From Anaerolineaceae bacterium (GTDB taxonomy: Bacteria > Chloroflexota > Anaerolineae > Anaerolineales > Anaerolineaceae), in the NCBI GenBank assembly GCA_029265815.1, contig JAJUGU010000002.1, positions 124,001 to 188,000 on the forward strand: DNA of 64,000 nt, read 5' to 3'. A program made the position numbers and the translations under genes. Below the pieces are notes generated by a model. It did no database searches. It saw nothing but the letters and a program-made list of their open reading frames with translations, and had not been told where the DNA came from. This document shows positions 52,700 through 61,868 of this stretch, in pieces; position 1 is the first letter of the stretch, and every line of letters begins with the position of its first letter.

Positions 52700-55492
52700 T
52701 CAGATGTTTAACCACTTTGTGGCTGACGCAGGTAAATCGAGGCTTGATCCAACTTTCTTTGTGCATTCAGGCAGTGATTCAATAAACTGTCGGCCGTATT
52801 TTTTCGTTAACACCCGTTTGTCGAGAATGACCACCACGCCACGGTCAGACTGGGTGCGGATCAAGCGGCCAAAACCCTGCCTGAAGCGCAGGATTGCTTC
52901 GGGCAGATTATACTCGTTAAAAGGATCTTCAAAAGTTTCGGATCGGGCGGCAATAACCGGGTCGGATGGAACGTCAAAAGGCAGTTTGACAATCACCAAG
53001 ACTGAAAGGGCTTCGCCAGGAATGTCGACACCTTCCCAGAAGGCTCGGGTACCCAGCAGAACTGCCTTGTCGGCTTCGCGAAAAGTTTCAAGCAATGTAT
53101 TCGTAGAAGCGCCTTCTCCCTGCTCGTAGACCTGGATTCCAGAATCTGCCAGTGCAGGGGAGATTGCTTGTGAAGTGCGCTTCAGTTGGGCATAAGAGGT
53201 AAACAGAGCCAGCATACGGCCGCCGGTGGCTTTGGCCAGGCGGATGAGGGCACTTTCTACATCGCGCTGGTACGCATTGGCTTCTGCTGGTTCGGGTATG
53301 TCGTTGACCATATAGAGCAGGGTAGAGTTCTCGAAATCAAACGGCGAGCCAAGAACCAGTTCATCGGCTTCGTCCGCGTTTAGTCGGCTGCGGATATAGT
53401 CAAAATCATTATTGGTGGTCAGTGTGGCAGAGGTGAGAATGACGGAAGATTTCTCGTGCCACAGGTATTTTTCCATGAGGGGGCCGATATGCAGTGGAGC
53501 GGCCTGCATGGCAAGGCGGTAGGTATTGGGAAGGATCTCCACCCAATACACATAACCGGCATCTGGCTTATTGACCAGCTGGTCAAGGTATGTCTCGGTT
53601 TCTGAAAGACGGCGGTAAACATTGGCGAGCGATCCCAGTGTATCTTCTACCTCATCGGGAATTTCCTCAAGCCCATCGCTGATGGCTTTCTGAAATTCAG
53701 CCAGCTGGCTCAAAATCGATTTCACTCCTTCCTGAGTGTTGTCCCAGGCTATTTCTACATCTGACCAGGCGGGGAGGGTACGAGTTGCGGGGAGAATACG
53801 GGTTTGCTGTCCGTAACCGCTGACAGGCTGTCCGTCGCGTTGTTCTTCCATAAAAACTTCAAGGCTGTGAACGAATTCACCAAAATTGTTCTCAAGCATG
53901 AAGAGGGTATCGGTTATCTTGTGTACAGCCATGTTCAGCGCTGCGAAGTCTGATGGCGGCAGGGAATGTGAAAGCAGAGTAAGCATGCGTCCGAGTAATC
54001 CGGTGGAGGTTCCGCCAATCTCGCGCAGCATACGAACGAAATCCATTTGCGTTGTGCGGAAAGAAAGCGCGCTGGTGGTTGCGGATTCGAGGTGATGTGC
54101 CTCATCTACGATCAGATAATTGTATTCAGGGAGTACTTTGTTGCCAGTGACCACGTCTGCCAGCAGCAGGGCGTGGTTAACCACCAGAATGTGAGACGAT
54201 TGGGCAGCCATGCGCGTCTTGTAGAACGGGCAGGCGCCGCCGGTGCGTGAAATACAGACCTCGGTCTTACATCCCTCATCTTCTGCTGAAAGTCTGATCC
54301 AGACATCACGTTCAATCGGGCCATTCAGGTTGATCTCACCGCGGTCGCCGCTGCCTCCCTGGTGAAGCCAGACAAGGGTTTTCGCCAGAACGCGCAGTTC
54401 ATCCGCGGTCTCAGGCCCATTCTTGCGCATGGAGCTGAAACGTCGTGGACAAAGATAGTTTGCCCGTCCTTTGACAACTGTGGCGCGTACTTCTGAACCA
54501 AGAGCTGCAGCCAGGTCGGGGATATCCTTCTTGATTAACTGATCCTGTAGAGTGATGGTATTGGTGGAGATGACCACACGCATGGAATTTTTGACTGCCC
54601 ATTCCACAGCGGGGATCAGGTAAGCAAATGATTTTCCAGTACCGGTTCCGGCTTCCACCATTAAATGGCGGCTGTTCGAAAGCGCATTTGCCACGTTGCG
54701 CAGCATTTCAATCTGCTGCGGGCGGCTTTCGAAATTTTCGAAATATCTGGAGAATGGGCCGCCGTGCTCGATCGATGAGGCGATCTCATCAATATCGAGG
54801 GGTTCAGGGGTTTCAACCGGCACAAGGGGAGGGTAGGTTTTAATTCCACCAAACAGAAGCCCGTAATCGTCCTGGACAGCTTTCTTCGCCTCGACAGGCA
54901 TTTGCCCCTTTTCGCGAAGTGCCTGTTGAAACATCAACGCGCCATCCCACTCAATTCCTTCAGCCATGCGTACGGTTTCAGCCAGGATTTCGAGCGGGAG
55001 TTCAAGTAGTTTCTGATAAAGAGAAATCAGAACAGCCTGACAAAGCCTCGCGTCATCCAATGCTCTGTGTGAGTTGGGGATCATGATCCCCAAAGTTAAG
55101 CCCAGTGTGCCGAGGTTGTAGCGGCTGTTGCCTGGGAGTACGATGGCGGCCAGCTCGTAGGTATCTACAGGTTGGTTGAAGCGCAAGACGCCCTGTTTTT
55201 GAATGAAGGACAGATCGAAACGAACATTGTGCCCGACTACCGGATTATCACCAACAAAATCAGCCAGTTCCTGAATGACTGCGCGTACCGGTGGAGCGTT
55301 ACGCACCATCTCGTCGGTGATGCCGGTGAGCTGGGTGATCATCCGCGGAATCGGACGTCCAGGATTGATCAGTTTTGACCACTCAGATTCGATCCGTTTG
55401 CCGTTGAAACGGACGGCAGCGATTTCAATGATAGCGTCTTTCTGGGGATCAAGTCCTGTGGTTTCGATATCAATTGCGACCATGGAGGGCAT
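52700..55492 (-). CDS. dinG: DinG-family helicase fused to a DnaQ-like 3'-5' exonuclease
   Basis: 930 residues. N-terminal DEDDh exonuclease (about 1-170): VAIDIETTGLDP, VVGHNVRFDLSFI and NSHRALDDARLCQ keep all catalytic acids and the His. The SF2/XPD-like helicase follows: Walker A MVEAGTGTGKSFAYLIPAVE (about 277), DEAH box VDEAHHLE, and late QGFGRLIRTQSDRGVVVILD. Four cysteines between (YLCPRR, EGCKTEVC, GACPF) form the iron-sulfur cluster site. This DnaQ-DinG plan is that of the Firmicutes-type DinG. Role: DNA repair or replication of structured DNA, by family. The -10 box ends 6 nt before the ATG. Confidence 0.94.
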   Translation of the reverse strand: MPSMVAIDIETTGLDPQKDAIIEIAAVRFNGKRIESEWSKLINPGRPIPRMITQLTGITDEMVRNAPPVRAVIQELADFVGDNPVVGHNVRFDLSFIQKQGVLRFNQPVDTYELAAIVLPGNSRYNLGTLGLTLGIMIPNSHRALDDARLCQAVLISLYQKLLELPLEILAETVRMAEGIEWDGALMFQQALREKGQMPVEAKKAVQDDYGLLFGGIKTYPPLVPVETPEPLDIDEIASSIEHGGPFSRYFENFESRPQQIEMLRNVANALSNSRHLMVEAGTGTGKSFAYLIPAVEWAVKNSMRVVISTNTITLQDQLIKKDIPDLAAALGSEVRATVVKGRANYLCPRRFSSMRKNGPETADELRVLAKTLVWLHQGGSGDRGEINLNGPIERDVWIRLSAEDEGCKTEVCISRTGGACPFYKTRMAAQSSHILVVNHALLLADVVTGNKVLPEYNYLIVDEAHHLESATTSALSFRTTQMDFVRMLREIGGTSTGLLGRMLTLLSHSLPPSDFAALNMAVHKITDTLFMLENNFGEFVHSLEVFMEEQRDGQPVSGYGQQTRILPATRTLPAWSDVEIAWDNTQEGVKSILSQLAEFQKAISDGLEEIPDEVEDTLGSLANVYRRLSETETYLDQLVNKPDAGYVYWVEILPNTYRLAMQAAPLHIGPLMEKYLWHEKSSVILTSATLTTNNDFDYIRSRLNADEADELVLGSPFDFENSTLLYMVNDIPEPAEANAYQRDVESALIRLAKATGGRMLALFTSYAQLKRTSQAISPALADSGIQVYEQGEGASTNTLLETFREADKAVLLGTRAFWEGVDIPGEALSVLVIVKLPFDVPSDPVIAARSETFEDPFNEYNLPEAILRFRQGFGRLIRTQSDRGVVVILDKRVLTKKYGRQFIESLPECTKKVGSSLDLPASATKWLNI

Positions 55493-55498
55493 GGGCAG

Positions 55499-55507
55499 AT
55501 TATATCA
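55499..55507 (-). promoter_or_regulatory. extended -10 promoter of dinG adjoining the ATG
   Basis: Minus strand TGA-TATAAT (extended -10, 55499-55507), then 6 nt to ATG 55492. No Shine-Dalgarno. Strong candidate for a leaderless mRNA. Confidence 0.75.
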
Positions 55508-55551
55508 TGCGCTTGGTCACTCTTGCTACGACTGAGGTTTTTCAAGGTCTG

Positions 55552-55560
55552 TGATAAGAT
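55552..55560 (+). promoter_or_regulatory. extended -10 promoter of the GH36 gene
   Basis: TGA-TAAGAT (55552-55560), 33 nt before the ATG. It lies back to back with the dinG promoter about 45 bp away. Confidence 0.5.
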
Positions 55561-55593
55561 TTAATCTATCCCAACATATTATGGAGTTCGATC

Positions 55594-57954
55594 ATGTATC
55601 AAATCCAGAATGCCATCTTCACAGTTGAAATTGATCCAAAACAGGGAAATTTCTCAATTTACCCCCGTGAGGATAATCTACCTGCACTGCAAAAAATCCG
55701 TCTGGGCTGCGCTTATCATCTCCATGGTTCTATGGAACAGGCGATTTCAAAGGCGTGGCTGGGCATTGAACCCGAGCGAAAATTTGTTGAATCCATCGAG
55801 CATGGCAGCATCGAAACGCTGTCTTTTCATCTCAATACAGATTCCAATGGGATTGAAACGCATTTAATTGTTGGGATTGTGGCGGAGTATCCTCTGGTAT
55901 TGTGGCGGGTGGAAGTAAACAACAAGGGAAAAAATCCGGTTGAGTTACATAGAATCGATTTACTTCATCTACACCAGACAGAAGAAGGTGAGGTCAGGTA
56001 TCCAATAGCAAAAACCAGTGATGATCTGGGAATTTTCATCAACGGCTGGCAATCGTGGTCTGCAGCACGCTGGTATGCAGCATCGTCAAAAATGTCGGTC
56101 AGCCAGCCTCTTCTGAAAGCGTTTCAACATCCGATGATCTACAACGCCAGTACACCGCTTCCACGAAAACAGGGTGAATTTTCAAGCGATATGTTTGCGG
56201 TGATTGGTGACCGCAAAGCGCGAACCGGTTTTCTGCTTGGTTTTCTTTCGCAAACCCGGCATTTTGGTTCAATTTATGCTGATTTTAACCGGAGCAATTT
56301 CGAAATGTGGGCAAACGGTGATGATGCCCGTCTTGATCCAGGAAAATCCATTTCAACCGATTGGGCAGTATTTAATCCTGTTTTGCTGGATCACCGCGAT
56401 CCTCTTGACAAGTACCTGGATGCGGTGGCACGCGAGAATCATGTGCAGCTTCCTGATGAGACACCGGTAGGGTGGTGTTCGTGGTATCACTTTTATCGCA
56501 ATGTAACAGCAAAAAATATCGAAGACAACCTTGAAGCTATTCTGAAACAGCAAAACCAGTTGCCCATCCAATTGCTGCAGATTGACGATGGTTTCGAAAG
56601 TGAAGTGGGCGATTGGTTTTCTTTTAATAAAACCTTCCCTGATGGTGTGGCTCCGCTGGCAAAGGAGATCGAACAGGAAGGACTGGTTCCAGGCCTTTGG
56701 CTCGCTCCTTTTGCCGTGCACAAGCGGTCTCAACTGTTCAAACAACACCCCGATTGGATCCTTCGCAGCGAAGGGGGGAAGCCGGTCAACGCTGGTTTTG
56801 GATGGGATTCCTTTTTCACCGGTCTTGATTTAACCATTCCAGAGGCTTTGGAATATGCCTGCAGTGTTGTTCGCACTGCTGCTATTGACTGGGGGTATCG
56901 GTATCTGAAACTGGATTTCTTGTATGTAGCAGCATTGAAGGGGCGCTACCATGACCCCACGCAGAACCGGGCGCAGGTGATGCGCAAAGGGATGGAAGCG
57001 ATCAGATCAGCAGTCGGCCCGCAGGTGACCCTTTTAGGCTGCGGAGCTCCCCTTGGCTCGATGCTTGGACTGGTGGATGCCATGCGCATTGGTCCGGATG
57101 TAAGCGGTTACTGGAAGCCACATTTTGGCAATATCGGCATGCTCCTGCAAAATGAGCCTTCTGTTCCATCAGCCCGTAATTCGATTTATAACGTTCTCAC
57201 ACGCGCTAACCTGCACCAACGCTGGTGGATCAATGATCCCGATTGCCTATTAATTCGAGAGGACACGAAGCTGTCGATCGATGAAATTCAGAGTCTGGCC
57301 ACTTCGATTGCGATAACAGGTGGTTCAATGCTGCTTTCTGATGATCTGCCAAAATTATCGCAGGCACGGATGGAAATTGCCGAAGGTTTGATCCCCATCT
57401 TGAAAGATCGTCCGCGGGTGATCGACTGGTTTGATTCTGAGGTGCCCTCCAGGCTGAGGCTGGATCTGGTAAATGAGACAGGAGAGTGGCACGTGTTGGG
57501 AGTTTTTAACTGGAATGAACAGCCGGTTGATATATCGATCACTACTCGTGATTTTCAGCTTGCCGACGGGAATTACATAATACGCGAATTCTGGACAGGT
57601 AAGATCGGTAGATTAACAACAGAGGCTGGTTTCATCTTCAAAGACGTTCCTTCTCATGGCTGCCTTTTACTGGCCGTTCGTCGTCTTACCGATGAAATGC
57701 CAGGATATTTAGGCAGCACATTCCATTTTTCGCAGGGAATGGAAATAGCAGAATGGAAGGTTGACAGTAACACGATACAGGCAACGTTAAGGTTACCGCG
57801 AACTGCAGCAGGTGAAATATTCCTTCAGATTCCGGGAAGCAATCCAGGAGCCGAAGTAAACCATCAACCTGCTGAGTTGAAAGAACTGGAAAGCGGAATT
57901 TACAGCCTGCCTGTGAAAGGTGATGGTTTTGCACATATCAAATTAGCTTTATAA
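55594..57954 (+). CDS. GH36 alpha-galactosidase
   Basis: 786 residues, no signal peptide, so probably cytoplasmic. An N-terminal beta-sandwich (about 1-275) precedes the TIM barrel: ETPVGWCSWYHFYRNV (about 289), QLLQIDDGFESEVGDW, PGLWLAPFAVHKRS, nucleophile Asp in YRYLKLDFLY (about 443) and acid/base Asp in RIGPDVSGYWKP (about 506). It removes alpha-galactosyl groups from melibiose, raffinose or plant galactosides. GGAG precedes the ATG. No transporter or regulator is adjacent. The C-terminal 150 residues form a beta domain. Confidence 0.93.
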   Translation: MYQIQNAIFTVEIDPKQGNFSIYPREDNLPALQKIRLGCAYHLHGSMEQAISKAWLGIEPERKFVESIEHGSIETLSFHLNTDSNGIETHLIVGIVAEYPLVLWRVEVNNKGKNPVELHRIDLLHLHQTEEGEVRYPIAKTSDDLGIFINGWQSWSAARWYAASSKMSVSQPLLKAFQHPMIYNASTPLPRKQGEFSSDMFAVIGDRKARTGFLLGFLSQTRHFGSIYADFNRSNFEMWANGDDARLDPGKSISTDWAVFNPVLLDHRDPLDKYLDAVARENHVQLPDETPVGWCSWYHFYRNVTAKNIEDNLEAILKQQNQLPIQLLQIDDGFESEVGDWFSFNKTFPDGVAPLAKEIEQEGLVPGLWLAPFAVHKRSQLFKQHPDWILRSEGGKPVNAGFGWDSFFTGLDLTIPEALEYACSVVRTAAIDWGYRYLKLDFLYVAALKGRYHDPTQNRAQVMRKGMEAIRSAVGPQVTLLGCGAPLGSMLGLVDAMRIGPDVSGYWKPHFGNIGMLLQNEPSVPSARNSIYNVLTRANLHQRWWINDPDCLLIREDTKLSIDEIQSLATSIAITGGSMLLSDDLPKLSQARMEIAEGLIPILKDRPRVIDWFDSEVPSRLRLDLVNETGEWHVLGVFNWNEQPVDISITTRDFQLADGNYIIREFWTGKIGRLTTEAGFIFKDVPSHGCLLLAVRRLTDEMPGYLGSTFHFSQGMEIAEWKVDSNTIQATLRLPRTAAGEIFLQIPGSNPGAEVNHQPAELKELESGIYSLPVKGDGFAHIKLAL

Positions 57955-57959
57955 AAAAA

Positions 57960-57990
57960 AGAGCGGAGATCAATGCTCCGCTCTCCTTTT
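57960..57990. terminator. bidirectional terminator between GH36 and the DUF4349 gene
   Basis: Perfect 9-bp stem AGAGCGGAG / CTCCGCTCT (57960-57968 / 57976-57984), 7-nt loop, with an A-run before and T-run after. Confidence 0.85.
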
Positions 57991-58001
57991 TGAATATCAG
58001 T

Positions 58002-59006
58002 TTACATCGGGGGTAGTGGGGGCTTGCCGCTCGAAGACGAATCCTTGGAATGGACGGGAACCGTTGCCTGTGGCCGATTTAATTGTGCCCGGCGGTTACG
58101 GCGAACAAGCCAGCGCACGAAGAAGTAAATGGGTAAACCAATGACCACCAGGATCGGGAGGATCAGAACCCCAACCCAGATCAAGACGTTGACCAATCCT
58201 TTACCAAAATCAATCAGAGCCTGCAGAGCGTCGCGTGCCACGCCTGAAGGTTTCCAACCGGCAACTGTCACCGGTGCTATGGTTTCTTTGGCCTGGATGT
58301 GAATGCTGATAGCAGATTTCGCAGCAGCCTGTTCGTAGTATTGAATCTGTCCTTTGAGCACTTCGATCTGTTCAGTCACCTGCATTTTCTGATTGTAGAT
58401 CGCCAGGGCATCTTCGGTTTCGGTGGCTTTCTCATAGAATTCAGAAAGCTTGGCATCTGCCTCTTCAAGGTTGCGTAATCGCGATTGGAGATCAGTGTAT
58501 TCCTGAGTCACGTCCTGGCCAGAAATCGTCTCAGATAACACATAATCCTCAGGATCGCCGGTGAGTGCTTTAATTTTTTCAAGCGCCTCATCCAGGTCTT
58601 CAGCCGGAACGCGGATGGTCACATAAGCTTCAGGAACTTCCTTGCCTGAAATTGTCTGGGTTTTATATAAATTGGAACTAACCGTGAACCCACCCATCTC
58701 AGTAGCCATCTTTTGAATGGCGGCCAGTGATTCGGCTGGGTCATCCACCGCGATTGAAAGATCGGCGTTCATGATGACCATCTGAGTGACCTCGGTTTCA
58801 GTTAATGCGAGGCCGCCTGTAGTTTTGCTGTTGTCCATTGAGAAACTTTCAGCTGGCGCGGGCGCTTCCATTGCAGGCGCTTCTTCCATACCATAATAGT
58901 CTGCTGAATCCATGGATGTCTGGGATTCACGTTCGGCTTTAGCTGCGCAGCCGCTGATCGTCAAAGCCAGAATTAAAACTCCTATGAGAATGCTTTTTAT
59001 TTTCAT
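58002..59006 (-). CDS. DUF4349 lipoprotein
   Basis: 334 residues from ATG 59006, which follows AAGGAGGAG; the open frame to 59102 overlaps the next gene and lacks a start signal. Lipobox ISGC (Cys20). The DUF4349 core has VIMNADLSIAVDDPAESLAA, GGFTVSSNLYKTQTISGKEV and AYVTIRVPAEDLDEAL, then a coiled coil (about 165-225, QSRLRNLEEADAKLSEFYEK). One membrane helix near 275-300 and a basic, Pro-rich cytoplasmic tail end the protein. A lipid anchor and a C-terminal helix would clamp it to the membrane. Function unknown. Confidence 0.88.
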   Translation of the reverse strand: MKIKSILIGVLILALTISGCAAKAERESQTSMDSADYYGMEEAPAMEAPAPAESFSMDNSKTTGGLALTETEVTQMVIMNADLSIAVDDPAESLAAIQKMATEMGGFTVSSNLYKTQTISGKEVPEAYVTIRVPAEDLDEALEKIKALTGDPEDYVLSETISGQDVTQEYTDLQSRLRNLEEADAKLSEFYEKATETEDALAIYNQKMQVTEQIEVLKGQIQYYEQAAAKSAISIHIQAKETIAPVTVAGWKPSGVARDALQALIDFGKGLVNVLIWVGVLILPILVVIGLPIYFFVRWLVRRNRRAQLNRPQATVPVHSKDSSSSGKPPLPPM

Positions 59007-59088
59007 TAACTTCTCCTCCTTGGAAAAAGGGTACTCGTTGATTTCTTCTCTGCATCTTTGACGATGATTTATGCAAGAAAGTTCCGTT

Positions 59089-59817
59089 TTACCAGCCTTC
59101 ACTGAGCCGTAGGGCGTGTTTCTCTGGTAAACCGACGTTTACGATGCGTTTTTGCACGGCTTGGAAATCGTAATCGATCCGGTGATATTCCCAGGTCATA
59201 GCTTCAGGGTTGAAAATTGCGTATGAAGCGCGCGGATCATAATCTCGTGGTTGACCGACTGAACCCGGATTAAGAATTGTTTTCATCGTAATGGGGAATA
59301 AGAAATTGGGCTTGAAAGTGCGGCGATGGACTTTCCCACTCTTATCATCCTTGATAAATGCCACTGGCAAGTGCGTATGTCCTACCAGCGCGACAGGGGT
59401 TTCGAAGAACGGAAAATTACCCTGAGCTGCATCCGAATCAATTATATATTCCCAAATCGGATGACGTAAACTGCCGTGAGCCAGAGTGGCTGCTTCCATT
59501 GTTAACACCTCGGGGAGTCCTTTGAGGTATTTAATATTTGCAGGGGTCATTAATTCTCTGGTGATCAGAATGGCGCTTCCGGCTTCGTCGTTGAAATACT
59601 CCACATCTCCTTCACCGGTAACTGCCGCATCATGATTCCCTTTGACGCAGTATACATTCGGCAGTGAAGAGATGCGCTCAACACATTCATTTGGGTCTGG
59701 TCCGTAACCTACGAGATCGCCCAGGCACCAAATGGCATCAACCTCTCCGGCAGCCTGCAGCACAGCTTCGAGTGCTGTCAGGTTGGCGTGGACATCAGAG
59801 ATGATTAATACTTTCAT
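59089..59817 (-). CDS. YfcE/MJ0936-type metallophosphoesterase
   Basis: 242 residues from ATG 59817, where the family begins (MKVLIISDVHANLTALEAVL) and GGAAGA lies upstream; an ATG at 59850 would add 11 residues. Metal motifs: ISDVHAN (Asp, His), WCLGDLVGYGPDPNECVE (Asp), CVKGNHDAAVTG (Asn, His), TLAHGSLRHP (His) and LVGHTHLPVAF (His pair). These phosphodiesterases act on small phosphoesters; the natural substrate is unknown. It sits between the DUF4349 gene and the methionine genes but shows no link to either. Confidence 0.9.
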   Translation of the reverse strand: MKVLIISDVHANLTALEAVLQAAGEVDAIWCLGDLVGYGPDPNECVERISSLPNVYCVKGNHDAAVTGEGDVEYFNDEAGSAILITRELMTPANIKYLKGLPEVLTMEAATLAHGSLRHPIWEYIIDSDAAQGNFPFFETPVALVGHTHLPVAFIKDDKSGKVHRRTFKPNFLFPITMKTILNPGSVGQPRDYDPRASYAIFNPEAMTWEYHRIDYDFQAVQKRIVNVGLPEKHALRLSEGW

Positions 59818-59990
59818 AGTTCTTCCGAGTTTTCTGGTATAAAGCTGCATCTCAATCTTGATGGCAGTTTGATTTCACTTCAAGGGCTTCACTCATAGAT
59901 TATTGTACTCCCCTAAACGTTCATTGACCTAATGAAATCGATGATGAGATTGATCATGCTCATCATTTGATAATTAATTCCAATAAAACA

Positions 59991-61859
59991 TTATTTCCTC
60001 GCGCCTTCGATTATCTCTGCCGCATAGTCATATCGCTGAAAGGCTGGCATCAGGTAAATACCCTGAACAGACGACTTGATCTGCTGGATCAGATCAATGG
60101 TTAAGTTGATTCCCACGCGCGCACCTTGATCACCGCTTTTGTTCATCAGGTCGCGGGTAGCCTGGGGGATCTCGATGCCGGGTACTTCGGATTGCAGGAA
60201 CGCAGCGTGACGGGCACTGGCGAGCGGGAGCAAGCCAACGATCAGCGGGATGTTCAGCTTGCCGTTCTCAAGTTCATAGGTTCTGAGAAAATCGGAAACG
60301 AGATGAGCATCGTAAATCGGCTGGGTGAGGATGAAATCTGCGCCTGCTTTCAACTTTCGTTTCAGGTTCTTGATTTCATCAGCGATGTTCGCAGGCCGAA
60401 GATTGAGCGCGCAGCCAACGAAAAAACTGGTGGGCTGCCCAATATCACTGCCAGAATGATCGAGACCCAGGTTAAGCCCCTGCTTGATGAGTTTAATTAA
60501 TCCCGAAGGCACCAGGTCATAATTATCCATGGCATCGGGATATTCGCCAATGGAGGTGGGGTCGCCCATCACCACAAAAACGTTTCTGACGTTCAGAGCG
60601 TGTGCTGCCAGCAGGTCGCCCTGCACCCGCAGCACGTTCCTTCCGCGAGTTGGAAAATGCAGCACGGTATCAATGCCCACTTTTTGCTGAATCAAGCTGC
60701 ATACCGCCCACGGACTCATGCGCATGCGCGCCATCGGGCTATCGGCGACATCAATCACATCAGCCCCGGAATCGGCGAGCAAACTGGCACCGGCCAGGAT
60801 CTTTTGTGTGGCCAACCCGCGTGGAGGGTCCATCTCAACCGCGATCACGAATCTGCCATCCTGCAGCTTTTGAGCAAGCGGGGTTGGCGGTAGTGCTTCG
60901 GGTTTGATGTCTTTTGTTTCTAATTGGATTGTGCTTTGTTCCACTTTTTCTCTTTCGAGGGTAGAAATATTGATCAGGGCGCGAGACATTGCAGCAATGT
61001 GGACCGGGGTGGTGCCGCAGCAGCCGCCAATGATACTGGCGCCTGCCTGCCAGAAGGTGGGCGCGTAGCCGCCGAAATATTCCGGGATTGCCGGGTACAT
61101 GATGCGACCCTCCACCTGTTCTGGCCAGCCGGCGTTTGGCATAACGGAATAATGGGCATCTGGAAGAGCTCGGCGCATCTGCCGCAGGATATTCAGCACC
61201 TGGTTTGGCCCGCCAGAGCAGTTGACGCCAATGATATCGGCTCCTGCTTCTTTAAGGCGGCGAGCGACCCTGGCGGGAGGGTCGCCTAACAGAGTGCGGT
61301 TGTCGCGGGTGTAGGTCATCGAAGCAATGACCGGCAAATCTGGGGCGACCTGTTTCGAAGCAGATACTGCCTCGACGATTTCATATAGATCTGCCATAGT
61401 TTCGATAATGATCAAATCCACACCAGTTTTTGTGAGCTCTGAAATTTGTTGCGCAAAAGCCTCGCGGGCTTCGGCTAACTGCACTCGGCCAAAAGGAGCC
61501 AGACGCACCCCCAATGGACCCACATCACCAGCGATCAACACTTTTCTACCTGAGCTTTCAACCGCATGACGGGCAATTGCCACACCTGCTTTATTAATCT
61601 CGGCGAGCTTGTTTTTTTCTCCATGCCGGGCAAGTTTAAAACTGTTTGCGCCAAAAGTATTGGTTTGAATGATATCAGAGCCCGCTTCGATATAGTCGCG
61701 GTGTATGCTTTCGATCACATCTGGATTTGTCAGGTTCAGGCTGTCGTAACTCTCACTGCCGATGGTAATGCGTTGATGCAAAACAGTACCCATTGCCCCA
61801 TCAGAGAGGAGCACACGTTTCTTTTCGAGCAGACTTAACAGGTCGTTAATCGAGGTCAT
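59991..61859 (-). CDS. bifunctional homocysteine S-methyltransferase / methylenetetrahydrofolate reductase
   Basis: 622 residues. N-terminal Hcy-binding domain (about 1-285) with LLSDGAMGTVLHQRI, TNTFGANSFKLARHG, VNCSGGPNQ and GGCCGTTPVHI, the last two giving the three zinc cysteines. C-terminal MTHFR domain (about 325-620) with FVIAVEMDPPRGLATQK, RNVLRVQGDLLAAHALNVRNVF and ADFILTQPIYDAHLVSDFL. Similar to the YitJ-type fusion. It makes 5-methyl-THF and can methylate homocysteine. It starts 9 nt after the metH stop, so it is cotranscribed and the two together regenerate methionine. Confidence 0.95.
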   Translation of the reverse strand: MTSINDLLSLLEKKRVLLSDGAMGTVLHQRITIGSESYDSLNLTNPDVIESIHRDYIEAGSDIIQTNTFGANSFKLARHGEKNKLAEINKAGVAIARHAVESSGRKVLIAGDVGPLGVRLAPFGRVQLAEAREAFAQQISELTKTGVDLIIIETMADLYEIVEAVSASKQVAPDLPVIASMTYTRDNRTLLGDPPARVARRLKEAGADIIGVNCSGGPNQVLNILRQMRRALPDAHYSVMPNAGWPEQVEGRIMYPAIPEYFGGYAPTFWQAGASIIGGCCGTTPVHIAAMSRALINISTLEREKVEQSTIQLETKDIKPEALPPTPLAQKLQDGRFVIAVEMDPPRGLATQKILAGASLLADSGADVIDVADSPMARMRMSPWAVCSLIQQKVGIDTVLHFPTRGRNVLRVQGDLLAAHALNVRNVFVVMGDPTSIGEYPDAMDNYDLVPSGLIKLIKQGLNLGLDHSGSDIGQPTSFFVGCALNLRPANIADEIKNLKRKLKAGADFILTQPIYDAHLVSDFLRTYELENGKLNIPLIVGLLPLASARHAAFLQSEVPGIEIPQATRDLMNKSGDQGARVGINLTIDLIQQIKSSVQGIYLMPAFQRYDYAAEIIEGARK

Positions 61860-61868
61860 TTATGGCTC

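Noticed and set aside
59941-59966. 8-bp inverted repeat ATGATGAG/CTCATCAT behind the homocysteine methyltransferase-MTHFR gene
   Set aside because: Long loop and no U-run on the relevant strand, so not a convincing terminator.
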